Notes under the pieces: model-generated
What the model was told of the DNA's origin: nothing
The model's input: the letters and a program-made list of their open reading frames with translations, nothing else
Databases searched by the model: none
Made by a program: the position numbers and the translations under genes
In this document: piece by piece, positions 37,003 to 47,936 of the stretch
How the letters are laid out: each line of letters begins with the position of its first letter
Position numbering within the stretch: position 1 is the stretch's first letter
Assembly: GCF_038594945.1 (NCBI RefSeq)
Contig: NZ_JBCFYD010000001.1
Span: 868,001 to 932,000, forward strand
DNA: 64,000 nucleotides
Reading direction: 5' to 3'
Source: Fodinibius sp. Rm-B-1B1-1
GTDB lineage: Bacteria; Bacteroidota; Rhodothermia; Balneolales; Balneolaceae

Positions 37003-37578
37003 ATGAGTATCCCCCTTTATCTCTCTGAAAATATTCCTTTTTATCTATTCGTCGGACTTTTTCTTTTTACCGGATGTACCGATCCCAAACCCCAAGAGCT
37101 AAATTCTGAACGAAGAAAAAGCCCCATCGCCATTGCAAAAACCAGCCACGAACCAAGTAATACCTATATAAAAATCGTATACGGTCAGCCTTATAAAAAC
37201 AACCGCGAAATTTTCGGTGAGCTCGTTCCCTATAACGAAGTATGGCGAACAGGAGCTAATGAAGCTACCGAAATTACCACAACGAATAATATTATCTTCG
37301 GAGGAAAACCCCTTGATGCAGGAACCTACTCGGTTTTTACTATCCCTAAAAAAGAAAATATGTGGACTGTCATTTTAAATAGTGCATTGGGGCAGTGGGG
37401 TGCATTTGATTACGATACTTCTAAAGATGTCCTCCGCGTTGACGTTCCAAAACAAACGGCCGAGAAAAGTACCGAAGCCCTAACCATCCGATTTTCTGAA
37501 ACCTTTGAAGACGAAACAAACATCATCATGGAATGGGATAAAACCAAAGTAACCATTCCTATTGAATTCACTAATTAG
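37003..37578 (+). CDS. DUF2911 family lipoprotein
   Basis: This 191-residue exported protein has a hydrophobic signal (YLFVGLFLFTGC, lipobox FTGC), a short linker and one DUF2911 domain. The family words IKIVYGQPYKNNREIFG, VPYNEVWRTGANEATEI, LDAGTYSVFTIP and WTVILN are in order. DUF2911 is abundant in Bacteroidota, beta-rich and of unknown function. It lies 27 bp upstream of marC on the same strand and could be co-transcribed. The start could be a few codons later, but the Met shown precedes the signal core adequately. Confidence 0.9.
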   Translation: MSIPLYLSENIPFYLFVGLFLFTGCTDPKPQELNSERRKSPIAIAKTSHEPSNTYIKIVYGQPYKNNREIFGELVPYNEVWRTGANEATEITTTNNIIFGGKPLDAGTYSVFTIPKKENMWTVILNSALGQWGAFDYDTSKDVLRVDVPKQTAEKSTEALTIRFSETFEDETNIIMEWDKTKVTIPIEFTN

Positions 37579-37604
37579 TTAATTAGGAAAGAATTGTAAT
37601 CACC

Positions 37605-38201
37605 ATGGATTTAGCAGTTTATTTAAATGCTTTGACTGGCTTCTTTGTCATTATTGACCCCATTGGAGCAGCATTAGTTTTTCACTCTCTTATCCCAGAA
37701 GGGGCAAAACGCCACCGCCGTATGATGGCCCTAAAATCAATTTTGATTTCGGTAGTACTGCTCATCGTATTTGGAAATTACGGCGAAGCATTGCTCGATC
37801 AGCTGGGCATTAACATCAACTCCCTGCGGATTGCAGGCGGACTACTTTTATTCTATACCGCTTTTAATATGATTACTGAAGCAGTAGAGTATGAAGATAC
37901 CACAATCAAAAAAGATATATCCGTCTTTCCCATGACCATTCCACTGCTGGCAGGACCGGGTGCACTAACACTGGCCATCCTCTTATTTTCCAACGCTTCT
38001 GAGACAACAGCTAACCTATCTGTAGTAGCTGCCATTGTTACTATTTTACTACTTACATTTATTCTGATGCTGACCTCAGCCTATCTAAAAAAAATAATTG
38101 GCAAAACTGGCGATGAAATTCTCCGTCGATTTTTAGGTGTGCTCTTGGCGGCCCTGTCGATACAATTTATTTACGATGGAATAAGAAAAATGGCCGGGTG
38201 A
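37605..38201 (+). CDS. MarC/NAAT family integral membrane protein
   Basis: This 198-residue inner-membrane protein has six spans, in the MarC (UPF0056) family. Characteristic segments are FFVIIDPIGAALVFHSL in the first span, LRIAGGLLLFYTAFNM and the re-entrant word FPMTIPLLAGPGALT. Some relatives were called amino acid or multiple-antibiotic-resistance-associated transporters, but the biochemical role is not established. It follows the DUF2911 gene closely. Downstream is a structured convergent intergenic region. Confidence 0.92.
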   Translation: MDLAVYLNALTGFFVIIDPIGAALVFHSLIPEGAKRHRRMMALKSILISVVLLIVFGNYGEALLDQLGININSLRIAGGLLLFYTAFNMITEAVEYEDTTIKKDISVFPMTIPLLAGPGALTLAILLFSNASETTANLSVVAAIVTILLLTFILMLTSAYLKKIIGKTGDEILRRFLGVLLAALSIQFIYDGIRKMAG

Positions 38202-38286
38202 TTTTTTTAGACACACTAAAAAAGATTAGAAGAACGGGGTAATATAGAAACACGATGTGTCATGATTCTACATTCGTAAATTACAT

Positions 38287-38315
38287 CATCCGACCACTTT
38301 TTTTGTGATCGGGTG
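38287..38315. repeat. Stem-loop with T7 loop between convergent genes
   Basis: CATCCGA-c-CAC and GTG-a-TCGGGTG form a stem of about 10 bp (one wobble, one mismatch) around a seven-T loop. Outside it, TTCTACAT near 38266 and ATGTAGAA near 38335 can pair as a second, outer stem. It probably marks the ends of the MarC and AtuA-like transcripts. Confidence 0.5.
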
Positions 38316-38388
38316 AATAATGCTATAGCACGAGATGTAGAAGTGTAACAATATGATCTGAATGTAACACAGAACATCACAAAAATTT

Positions 38389-38739
38389 CTATGCTGTTTC
38401 TTTTACTTTCTCCAGCAGCCCATCAGGTACTTCAATATCCATCCGTAGCAACATTGAGGCATGCGTTTTTCCCTGGGCATCCAGTTTTAGGGATACCGTG
38501 CCCCCGCCGCCCAAACTTTCATGTAGCACAAAGTTAAGCGCGCCAATATTGGGTAATTCATAGCGTTCTACTTCGCCTTCACAGATATGCTTCATGTGAT
38601 CTTTGACGACATCTGCAGTCAACCTCTCTTTTAGGAAGGGATACACATCAGGATGGCGGGCAATCACTCCCACATTACTGCCATCCCCCTTGTCACCACT
38701 TCTTCCATGTGCTATATCGATGAGCTTAACCTTGGCCAT
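38389..38739 (-). CDS. AtuA C-terminal-like small protein
   Basis: This cytoplasmic protein of about 116 residues corresponds to the small domain found at the C-terminus of AtuA-type proteins (acyclic terpene/acyl-CoA catabolism) and often encoded separately in bacteria. The diagnostic start is KLIDIAHGRSGDKGDGSNVG, followed by YPFLKERLTADVVKDH and a glycine-rich ESLGGGGTVSL. The start at 38739 has AAGGA just upstream. The frame extends further, but without conserved sequence. Its usual large partner (DUF1446 domain) is not in the window. Role in acyl/terpenoid degradation is inferred. Confidence 0.83.
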   Translation of the reverse strand: MAKVKLIDIAHGRSGDKGDGSNVGVIARHPDVYPFLKERLTADVVKDHMKHICEGEVERYELPNIGALNFVLHESLGGGGTVSLKLDAQGKTHASMLLRMDIEVPDGLLEKVKETA

Positions 38740-38892
38740 AATCCTTAAACTATATTCGGTTTGCTGTTGAATGTAAAGATAGATTGATGCAGCCCTCCCC
38801 GCAACCAAAAAAATTCTTTTTCAGAAACTATTTTTTCCTGGCCATCGTTACACCATCTAACCAATACTTCAATATTAAATTATTTTACATCT

Positions 38893-39258
38893 ATGAATTA
38901 TTTTGATAAGATCAACGACATTTATAACCATATCGCACAAGGCACCGCAATGGATGCTTTTGAAGAATATTATGCCGACGACGTAACCATGATTTTGGAA
39001 GATGGAACAACTGTTGAAGGCAAAGAGGCAAACCGCGAACGCGAGAAAGAATTTTTTAGCAGTGTTGAAAAATTTCACGGTATCGAAGTTTCCGGCATTA
39101 CTTCTAATGAAGACGAAGGAATAACAGCTGTAGAATCTACTATGACTGTTACTTTCAAAGGAGCCGATGGCCCCATGGATCTTGAACAGGTTGCGGTACA
39201 GCACTGGGATGGAGACGAAATTGATACCGAACGTTTTTATGCAACACAGACAGACTAA
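38893..39258 (+). CDS. NTF2-like/SnoaL-fold protein
   Basis: This 121-residue acidic cytoplasmic protein has an NTF2-like pattern: the helix MNYFDKINDIYNHIAQG, the word EEYYADDVTMILEDGTTVEG, then strands ending in VQHWDGDEIDTERFYA. It is distantly similar in plan to the NTF2-like protein near 29.1 kb. Family members serve as small ligand-binding or enzyme scaffolds. It is monocistronic with a strong terminator 25 bp downstream, and divergent from the AtuA-like gene. Substrate unknown. Confidence 0.82.
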   Translation: MNYFDKINDIYNHIAQGTAMDAFEEYYADDVTMILEDGTTVEGKEANREREKEFFSSVEKFHGIEVSGITSNEDEGITAVESTMTVTFKGADGPMDLEQVAVQHWDGDEIDTERFYATQTD

Positions 39259-39283
39259 CACAATCCGATAGTCCTGTTACTTA

Positions 39284-39312
39284 AGCCCTCCTCTCTCGGG
39301 AGGGCTTTTTTA
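39284..39312 (+). terminator. Strong terminator after the NTF2-like gene
   Basis: AGCCCTCC and GGAGGGCT form an 8-bp GC-rich stem with a short loop, followed by seven T. This is a classic rightward intrinsic terminator. Confidence 0.93.
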
Positions 39313-39461
39313 ATTTATGATACTTTGTAGCTTCAAAAATTCCGACTCTGGATAACAAATTGGTGGAAGCTTAAAGAATCCGTAATTTCCACGCGACTTA
39401 TCTTGTCAATTATTTCTGCATATTGACCTTTTCATCGCAATAAAATTTACTCTTTTTTATA

Positions 39462-40712
39462 ATGAGCAAGCCTAAACGAGTTGTAGTAACTGGGCTCGGA
39501 GCCATATCTCCGCTTGGAAATAACGTACCCGATTTTTGGGAAAACCTATCCAATGGTATGAGTGGAGCCGATCGCATTACCCATTTTGATCCTTCTCAAT
39601 TTCGCACACATTTTGCCTGTGAGCTCAAAGATTTTGACGTCAGCGAGCATTTAGAACATAATACCATTCGTCGTTCTGATCCCTACAGTCAGTACGCATT
39701 AGTATCCACCAATCAGGCGGTTGAAGATTCGGGACTCGATTTTGATGAGATGGATCCCTTCGATACCGGCGTTATTTGGGGCAGTGGTCAGGGCGGTATG
39801 AAAACCTTTGAAGAAGAAGTACGTAATTATGCTGAACGCGACTACAACCCGCGTTTTAACCCGTTCTTCGTCCCCAAGCTGATCATCAATATGGCGCCTG
39901 GAATGATTTCTATGAAATATGGACTAATGGGTATCAACTACGCCACTGTCTCGGCTTGTGCAACCTCTAATACAGCTATTATGGATGCGCTTAATTACAT
40001 TCGCTGGGGCAAGGCCAAAGTAATGATTACCGGTGGATCCGAAGCGGGTATTACAGAGGCTTCTTTTGGCGGATTTTCGGCTATGCGTGCCATGTCACAG
40101 CGCAACGACGATCCCAAAACAGCTTCTCGTCCATTTGATAAAGACCGCGACGGTTTTGTAATGGGAGAGGGAGCTGCAACGCTTATCTTGGAAGAATATG
40201 AACACGCCAAGGCACGCGGTGCTAATATTTATGCCGAAGTTACCGGTGCTGCCATGACGGCCGATGCTTATCACATGACGGCTACCCATCCGGAAGGAAA
40301 GGGAGCTACCGCAGCGATGAAACAAGCACTCAATGACAGTGAGCTCAATGCTGAGGATGTGGATTACCTGAATACACACGCAACTTCCACCCCTGTGGGA
40401 GACATCAGTGAAATTAAAGCCGCAGTCAACGTTTTTGGAAAAGATTCCGATCACTTATCCATTGGGGCTACCAAATCAATGACGGGACACCTCTTAGGGG
40501 CAGCTGGAGCTATCGAGGCAATTGCCAGTATTAAAGCCATCAACAATAACCTGGTGCCCCCCACCATCAATACCGAAAATATTGATGAAGAAATCCCCTC
40601 CTCACTGGATATCGTGCTGGGTGAAGCCAGAGAGAAAAATATAGATGTGGTAATGAGCAACACCTTTGGCTTTGGGGGCCACAATGGTATTGTAGTGTTT
40701 AAAAAGGTTTGA
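39462..40712 (+). CDS. fabF: 3-oxoacyl-ACP synthase II (KAS II)
   Basis: FabF elongates acyl-ACP by Claisen condensation with malonyl-ACP in type II fatty acid synthesis. The 416-residue length is normal. The Cys-His-His triad is complete: C166 in VSACATSN, H306 in NTHATSTPVGD and H343 in MTGHLLGAAGA. The N-terminus KRVVVTGLGAISPLG and C-terminal NTFGFGGHNG are also diagnostic. No other fab genes or acpP are adjacent, so this may be a stand-alone second copy or the only FabF located away from the main cluster. Confidence 0.96.
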   Translation: MSKPKRVVVTGLGAISPLGNNVPDFWENLSNGMSGADRITHFDPSQFRTHFACELKDFDVSEHLEHNTIRRSDPYSQYALVSTNQAVEDSGLDFDEMDPFDTGVIWGSGQGGMKTFEEEVRNYAERDYNPRFNPFFVPKLIINMAPGMISMKYGLMGINYATVSACATSNTAIMDALNYIRWGKAKVMITGGSEAGITEASFGGFSAMRAMSQRNDDPKTASRPFDKDRDGFVMGEGAATLILEEYEHAKARGANIYAEVTGAAMTADAYHMTATHPEGKGATAAMKQALNDSELNAEDVDYLNTHATSTPVGDISEIKAAVNVFGKDSDHLSIGATKSMTGHLLGAAGAIEAIASIKAINNNLVPPTINTENIDEEIPSSLDIVLGEAREKNIDVVMSNTFGFGGHNGIVVFKKV

Positions 40713-40722
40713 TAAATAAAGG

Positions 40723-40754
40723 ATGAGTAACGAGTAATTATGCTCGTTACTCAT
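40723..40754. terminator. Bidirectional terminator between fabF and a DinB gene
   Basis: ATGAGTAACGAG at 40723-40734 pairs perfectly with CTCGTTACTCAT at 40743-40754 (12 bp, 8-base loop). An A-rich flank lies on the left and TTTT on the right, so it can serve both convergent genes. Confidence 0.85.
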
Positions 40755-40765
40755 TTTACCATAAG

Positions 40766-41296
40766 CTATTCACTCCACGGCGGTACAATCCCATTCATAC
40801 GGGCATACGCTATTGACTGACCTACGTGCTCACTCTTATGCGTGATAAGTTGCATCAAAACAGCTTGTCCGTTAACTGTTTGCCCATACATTTCTGTTTG
40901 TTCACTCAGTTTTGACTCTGGCATTTCTTTAATAGCATCTTTGACATGCTTTATAGAATGCTCCAGGATATCCACTACGTTTTTCTTGCCTGTTATAGAC
41001 TCTATATTTTCTACATCCACGTCATCGGGGGCGGGGATGCCGAGCGAATTTTCCAGATAATAGAAATTATACCGGGCGATATGTGTGTACACTCTTTCCA
41101 CTGAAAAGACCCCCTCTTCCGGTTGCCAGGAATATTTCTCTGCCGGCATTGCTTCAGCCAGAGACAATACGCGAGAAGCATAGTCGAAATGCCGGGTAAA
41201 TTGATCCTTAAAGTTATTTGACTGCTGTGCTTGTAACGGCTGAACCATGCAAAACACTGCCAATATTGACAACGCAAAACCTGTTATACTTTTCAT
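40766..41296 (-). CDS. Exported DinB-like metal-binding protein
   Basis: This DinB-superfamily protein of about 176 residues carries a signal peptide (SITGFALSILAVFCMVQPLQA, cut after AQ), so unlike the one at 2.4 kb it works outside the cytoplasm. The putative metal histidines are in VYTHIARYNFYYL and HKSEHVGQSIAYAR. The start at 41296 has AAGGAC upstream and puts Met right before the signal. An upstream Met at 41335 would add 13 residues. The alpha/beta hydrolase gene lies 43 bp upstream on the same strand. Substrate unknown. Confidence 0.83.
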   Translation of the reverse strand: MKSITGFALSILAVFCMVQPLQAQQSNNFKDQFTRHFDYASRVLSLAEAMPAEKYSWQPEEGVFSVERVYTHIARYNFYYLENSLGIPAPDDVDVENIESITGKKNVVDILEHSIKHVKDAIKEMPESKLSEQTEMYGQTVNGQAVLMQLITHKSEHVGQSIAYARMNGIVPPWSE

Positions 41297-41339
41297 AGTA
41301 TGTCCTTTTATTGGGATTAAACCATCTTTCATCAATTAA

Positions 41340-42098
41340 TTATTCCGTTCTGCTGCCATTCTTTTTCTGAGCCCGGTCATCCAGATCAGTCTTTTTTATT
41401 TCATTAAAAAACTTTTCAAGCGATAGCATAAGATAATCTTTATCCGCTTCTGTAATAGGATGCCCGGTTTTGGGCAGCACTACTAACTCAGATTTTTCCG
41501 TTTTCTGATAAATCTCCGCCGTATCAGCAAGTCCGGCCGTAGTATCCCGATCTCCTATATGAAAACGCAATGGACAAGTAATATGCTTCCAATCTTCTGA
41601 TTCAATTTCGGGATTCACACCTAAATATTGCAACATATCACGTGTATTGTTTACCACGCGCTCCCATCCAGACAGATGGCGTTCTTTGAGCTGCTCTGCA
41701 AAATGAGGCACCTTTTCCTTTATTTTACCCGGATGCAGATATTGGCATTCCTGTTCTGCTATTTTTTCATTCCACTGCAAAATCGTCCCCAGCGTAGCCA
41801 CTTTTTTTACTCTTTGTGGATGGTTTTTAGCCAATACCAGCGCTACATACCCGCCCATACTGTATCCAAAAAAGTTAGCAGCTTCAATGCCGTGTTCATC
41901 CATATACCCCAAAACATTTTCAGCAAAATAGGAAATACGGAAAGGGCTGTCGGTGGGACCTGCATCCCCGTGGCCTTCAAAATTTATTCGGTGTACAACA
42001 AAGTGTTCTTTTAGCTGCGGGACTAAAAAATCAAATTGCTCCAACGTGCCCAGTGCCCCGTGTAGTAATAGCAGTGACGGCCGATTATTCTGTTTCAT
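41340..42098 (-). CDS. Alpha/beta hydrolase
   Basis: This 252-residue cytoplasmic hydrolase has the oxyanion-hole word LLHGALGT, the nucleophile elbow GYSMGG (S80), an Asp in HIGDRDTTAG and the catalytic His in KTGHPITE. The triad is complete, so it is catalytically competent. Substrate is not evident; esterase-, lipase- or MenH-like enzymes share these motifs. The C-terminus has a charged tail (KKTDLDDRAQKKNG). It lies just upstream of the exported DinB gene and is probably co-transcribed with it. Confidence 0.9.
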   Translation of the reverse strand: MKQNNRPSLLLLHGALGTLEQFDFLVPQLKEHFVVHRINFEGHGDAGPTDSPFRISYFAENVLGYMDEHGIEAANFFGYSMGGYVALVLAKNHPQRVKKVATLGTILQWNEKIAEQECQYLHPGKIKEKVPHFAEQLKERHLSGWERVVNNTRDMLQYLGVNPEIESEDWKHITCPLRFHIGDRDTTAGLADTAEIYQKTEKSELVVLPKTGHPITEADKDYLMLSLEKFFNEIKKTDLDDRAQKKNGSRTE

Positions 42099-42243
42099 AA
42101 AAACTATATCTTAAGGTAATTTTGATCCTTCTGTTGCTCCCTGTTTTGTGGAATAATACTAAAAACTAATATTATTTCTGGTAGGGCAAGATAGGAAAAT
42201 AATCTCTCCAGTTGGCGTAACGAGAACACAGGGAACTATCCAA

Positions 42244-42726
42244 TTATTTTGAACCATGAAATTGCTTGTGCAGAGCTTTGACCTTCTTGGCAAGTTCAGG
42301 CACTGGTCCCTCTACCTCAATACTCGGCACAAGTTCTGCAATGGACAACGACTGCACCATAGACGGCCCCACCCCAATATTATCTAACCATTTAGTCAAC
42401 TGTGTACTTGAGCTTGCATACACAATACGTCCCAACTCAACCCACCCATGCGCAGCAGCGCACATGGGACAATGTTCTCCCGAAGTATAAACCGTAGTTG
42501 TTACTCGTTCTTTAGGATCAAGGTTTTCTGCTGCCCACCTTGCAATTGCAAATTCTGGATGGCGAGTTGGATCATTTTTTGTGTTTACACGATTGCGATC
42601 CTCAAAGAGTACTTTATTATCCTTTGAAACCAGTATTGATCCAAATGGTTCATCTCCAGCCTCTACTGCTTCTTCGGCCAGCTCAATGCAACGCTGTAAA
42701 TGGGTTAAGTCCCTTTCAGTTATCAT
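42244..42726 (-). CDS. Zinc-dependent nucleoside/guanine deaminase-like protein
   Basis: This 160-residue cytoplasmic enzyme is in the cytidine/deoxycytidylate deaminase superfamily. The zinc site is H56-P-E58 plus C86 and C89 in EHCPMC, with E58 as proton shuttle. The HPE variant of the usual HAE, the length and the segments EPFGSILVSKDNKVL and CAAAHGWVELGRIVYA suggest a guanine-deaminase-like enzyme rather than the tRNA adenosine deaminase TadA. It lies two bases downstream of a small membrane protein gene. Exact base or nucleoside not provable. Confidence 0.87.
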   Translation of the reverse strand: MITERDLTHLQRCIELAEEAVEAGDEPFGSILVSKDNKVLFEDRNRVNTKNDPTRHPEFAIARWAAENLDPKERVTTTVYTSGEHCPMCAAAHGWVELGRIVYASSSTQLTKWLDNIGVGPSMVQSLSIAELVPSIEVEGPVPELAKKVKALHKQFHGSK

Positions 42727-42728
42727 TG

Positions 42729-42944
42729 TTAAATCCCCTGTGCTGCTTCATATCCTTCTCGGTAAGCTTCCTGTAATGAAGCAGTATCGACAAATGCTAT
42801 CCAAATAACAATTAGTGCCACTCCGACAATCATCATTTTATACCGATACTTTTCATACTTCTTAAAGAAACTCATGATAAATAGTACTATCCCGCCTAAT
42901 AAACTTAAATCTACAAATAATCCACTAATAAAATCCATAACCAC
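42729..42944 (-). CDS. Small two-span membrane protein
   Basis: This 71-residue protein has two hydrophobic segments (about 9-27, LFVDLSLLGGIVLFIMSFF, and 37-54, MMIVGVALIVIWIAFV) joined by a basic loop KKYEKYRYK. It ends in an acidic amphipathic tail containing REGYEAAQG. The basic loop suggests both ends lie outside by the positive-inside rule. A Met at residue 3 is an equally good start. It is directly followed by the deaminase gene with a two-base gap. Family not recognised. Confidence 0.65.
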   Translation of the reverse strand: MVMDFISGLFVDLSLLGGIVLFIMSFFKKYEKYRYKMMIVGVALIVIWIAFVDTASLQEAYREGYEAAQGI

Positions 42945-43011
42945 TCTTATTTATTACTTATACATTTAATTCAAAAGTAGTATCGATAATTTCTTTAAGT
43001 AATCAAATACA

Positions 43012-45396
43012 CTATTTGTATCGGTAAATCTTTATAGATGCCGGTTCCTGCGTATTCCAACGAAATGGAACACGCACTTGCTCATTTTCTTGATCCCAAC
43101 TGGCAGAAACTTTCTTTTGGTTAACAATTACTTTTTCGGGCCGGGCTTCTAAATTATGAACAATCAGCTCAATATTTTTCTCTGATGGTGAATAATTTTC
43201 TCCAATGTTAGCCTGAAATTCAATGTCCAAGCGATTTTTATTTTTCTCAGCCTCAAACGTTAATATTTCATACTTCCCTTTATCCACAGCACCTCTTGTC
43301 AATCCATCATCATTATATAACTCCGATTGCGATCTGTTTACGCTCTCATCCACATAGTAATGCAAAATCAAGTTGTCCCCAGTATATTTCTTGTCATTTT
43401 GCACTACTTCAGTCATAGGAATAAATGTCCCTCCGCGAACGTAAGTGGGAATAGTCGTATCATTTACTGCTACTTTCACCGATTTACCACCCTCGTATTT
43501 TTTATCCGTATAGAAATCATACCAGTTTGATCCATCCGGAAAATAGACTTCCTTTTCCGTTTGGTCAGATTCTACGATAGGAGCCACCAAAAAATCATGG
43601 CCCCACAGATAGGCCTCATCATAGTTAAATAGTTTTTCATTATCCGGCTCTTCAAAAAACAGTGGACGCATGAGTGGGGCTCCAGTTCTATGATTCTGAT
43701 ATACTAAATTATAATTGTAGGGCAACAACCGGTATCGCAACTCTATCGCTTTTCCAGATAACCTCTTGGCGCTATCACTTCGAAAGACCGGCTCGCTGGG
43801 CACGGCTTCCTGAGCGTGGGGGCGATATATCGGTTGAAAAACTCCATATTGCATCCACCGTACATACAACTCATCATCCAGATTATCGCCGGCAAATCCA
43901 CCCAGATCGCTGTGCATATATCCAATACCCTGCATACCCATCTGCAGCGATATTTCGGGCTGACTTTGCAATCCGCCCCAACTTCGAGCTACGTCCCCCG
44001 TCCACGGGATAATTCCAAAGCGCTGCGAACCCGAATACCCAGCCCGCATTAAGATAAAGGGACGCATATCCGGATCATACTCGTAAAAGGCTTCATCCAC
44101 CAACTTGGCCCACTGATGGCCATAAATATTGTGCACTTCGTTCGCTGTTCCAATCGCATGAACAGCTTCCTCGGGATGTACTTCCGGTTCTCCCAAATCA
44201 CCCCATATTCCGGCAACACCCATTTCTAATAACTCTTTATAAATCTCTTTAAACCAGTTGTACCCCTTCTTATCAAATACATCAACAATGCCAGTATTAC
44301 CGAAAAAGAAATCAAAGGTGAGGGGATTACCCAGCGAATCTTTGGCCAGCACACCCTGCTCAACCGCTTCATCCCATCGCTTGGAGCTCGTCTGCACATA
44401 AGGCTCAGTAATTAAAATAGTCTCGACCCGATCATGGTGCAGATCGCTAATCATCTGCTCAGGCTCGGGAAAAGAATCAGCATAAAATTCAAAATTGCCC
44501 ATGTTGCCTTTCATCTCCTTCCCAAACCAGAACAGGTCCAGGATAATCGCATCCAGTGGAATGTCTTCATCTCTAAAAAGTCTGGTGGTCTCTAACACTT
44601 CTTTTTGTGAATGATAACCAAATCGGCTGGAAAAATTACCCATCGCCCAGCGTGGTAACATCGGCTGTTTACCGGTTAAATCGGTATAGTTATCAATTAT
44701 ATTAAGCCATGAACTACCACTAACTACCTGATAAGTTATCTGCCCACCAATAGTTTCATAACTAAGTATATTATTTGATGAGCTATCTAAATCCAGATAC
44801 CCAATCGGAGCATTATCGAAATGCAGTAAATATTGTTTTGAAGATAATACCACCGGCATGGTATAATTTAACAGATCGCTTGTTTTACCATAGCCATAAT
44901 GTGCTTTATTATATAATTCCAGCCGCTGGCCGCGTCGCTTCATACCCAGTGCCCGAGCTCCACCCCCGTATAAAGCCTCCTCTTCAGAAATTTCAAACTG
45001 TATTGTTTTCAGAGAATCTTCATGATAACCATTTTCTTTAATTACCAACTTGTTATCTCTGTAATACGATATCTGAAAAGGCTCTTTTTGTATTTCAACT
45101 AATAACCCACCCGATTTAAGCTTTACAAATGAATTTGCCGCAGTAACATCAACACTTACTTCCTTAGGTTTTAATACTACGGCGTGGGATTTTTTCTTAT
45201 AGCTTTCCCCTTCTGGAATAAAAGATGTCTCTACAATATTCGGCGTATAAAACTGTATTCGGTAAGTCCCGTCACTGACACGAACTATATACTCGTTTTG
45301 CTGATGGGAGAAGTCTCTGAATTCACGGGATGTTGTTTGCGCCACCGTCAACTGTGCGGTGAACAAAAACAAAAATAAATAGCAATACTTTTTCAT
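43012..45396 (-). CDS. Secreted glycoside hydrolase family 31 enzyme (alpha-glucosidase/alpha-xylosidase type)
   Basis: This 794-residue exported protein has a signal peptide (YCYLFLFLFTAQLTVA, cut near AQ). An N-terminal beta-sandwich (about 25-200) is followed by a GH31 TIM barrel. The nucleophile Asp is in GIWGDLGEPEVHP, the acid/base Asp in PWTGDVARSW, and the family word GYMHSDLGGFAG follows. C-terminal beta domains end the protein. Retaining hydrolysis of alpha-linked glucose or xylose residues outside the cytoplasm is expected. Substrate preference cannot be told. It is single and leftward, divergent from katG. Confidence 0.92.
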   Translation of the reverse strand: MKKYCYLFLFLFTAQLTVAQTTSREFRDFSHQQNEYIVRVSDGTYRIQFYTPNIVETSFIPEGESYKKKSHAVVLKPKEVSVDVTAANSFVKLKSGGLLVEIQKEPFQISYYRDNKLVIKENGYHEDSLKTIQFEISEEEALYGGGARALGMKRRGQRLELYNKAHYGYGKTSDLLNYTMPVVLSSKQYLLHFDNAPIGYLDLDSSSNNILSYETIGGQITYQVVSGSSWLNIIDNYTDLTGKQPMLPRWAMGNFSSRFGYHSQKEVLETTRLFRDEDIPLDAIILDLFWFGKEMKGNMGNFEFYADSFPEPEQMISDLHHDRVETILITEPYVQTSSKRWDEAVEQGVLAKDSLGNPLTFDFFFGNTGIVDVFDKKGYNWFKEIYKELLEMGVAGIWGDLGEPEVHPEEAVHAIGTANEVHNIYGHQWAKLVDEAFYEYDPDMRPFILMRAGYSGSQRFGIIPWTGDVARSWGGLQSQPEISLQMGMQGIGYMHSDLGGFAGDNLDDELYVRWMQYGVFQPIYRPHAQEAVPSEPVFRSDSAKRLSGKAIELRYRLLPYNYNLVYQNHRTGAPLMRPLFFEEPDNEKLFNYDEAYLWGHDFLVAPIVESDQTEKEVYFPDGSNWYDFYTDKKYEGGKSVKVAVNDTTIPTYVRGGTFIPMTEVVQNDKKYTGDNLILHYYVDESVNRSQSELYNDDGLTRGAVDKGKYEILTFEAEKNKNRLDIEFQANIGENYSPSEKNIELIVHNLEARPEKVIVNQKKVSASWDQENEQVRVPFRWNTQEPASIKIYRYK

Positions 45397-45583
45397 TCGT
45401 CGGTATCAGTATTAATTTTTTATGGTAGAATATCTACAGAGTACCAAAGTAGTAGCATTTTAAATGCCCTGCTAATGGCTAAAGGGGTTATATCATAAGT
45501 ATCATGAATATAAGTTATAGTAAATTTCTATAAGAGATGTCTTTAAATGATTTAGTAAGTTTAGGGTGGACAAATATAAATAG

Positions 45584-47848
<2,265 letters not shown>

Positions 47849-47875
47849 TCTGATTGCAACTTCAATTCAATTTGA

Positions 47876-47906
47876 AAAGGCAGCCTTCAACCAGGCTGCC
47901 TTTTTT
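47876..47906 (+). terminator. Strong terminator after katG
   Basis: GGCAGCCT at 47879-47886 and AGGCTGCC at 47893-47900 form an 8-bp GC-rich stem with loop TCAACC, followed by six T. A-residues on the left could let it also serve the leftward DUF4153-like gene. Confidence 0.93.
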
Positions 47907-47936
47907 ATTTATAACTTATCTTATTGTGATATTAAG

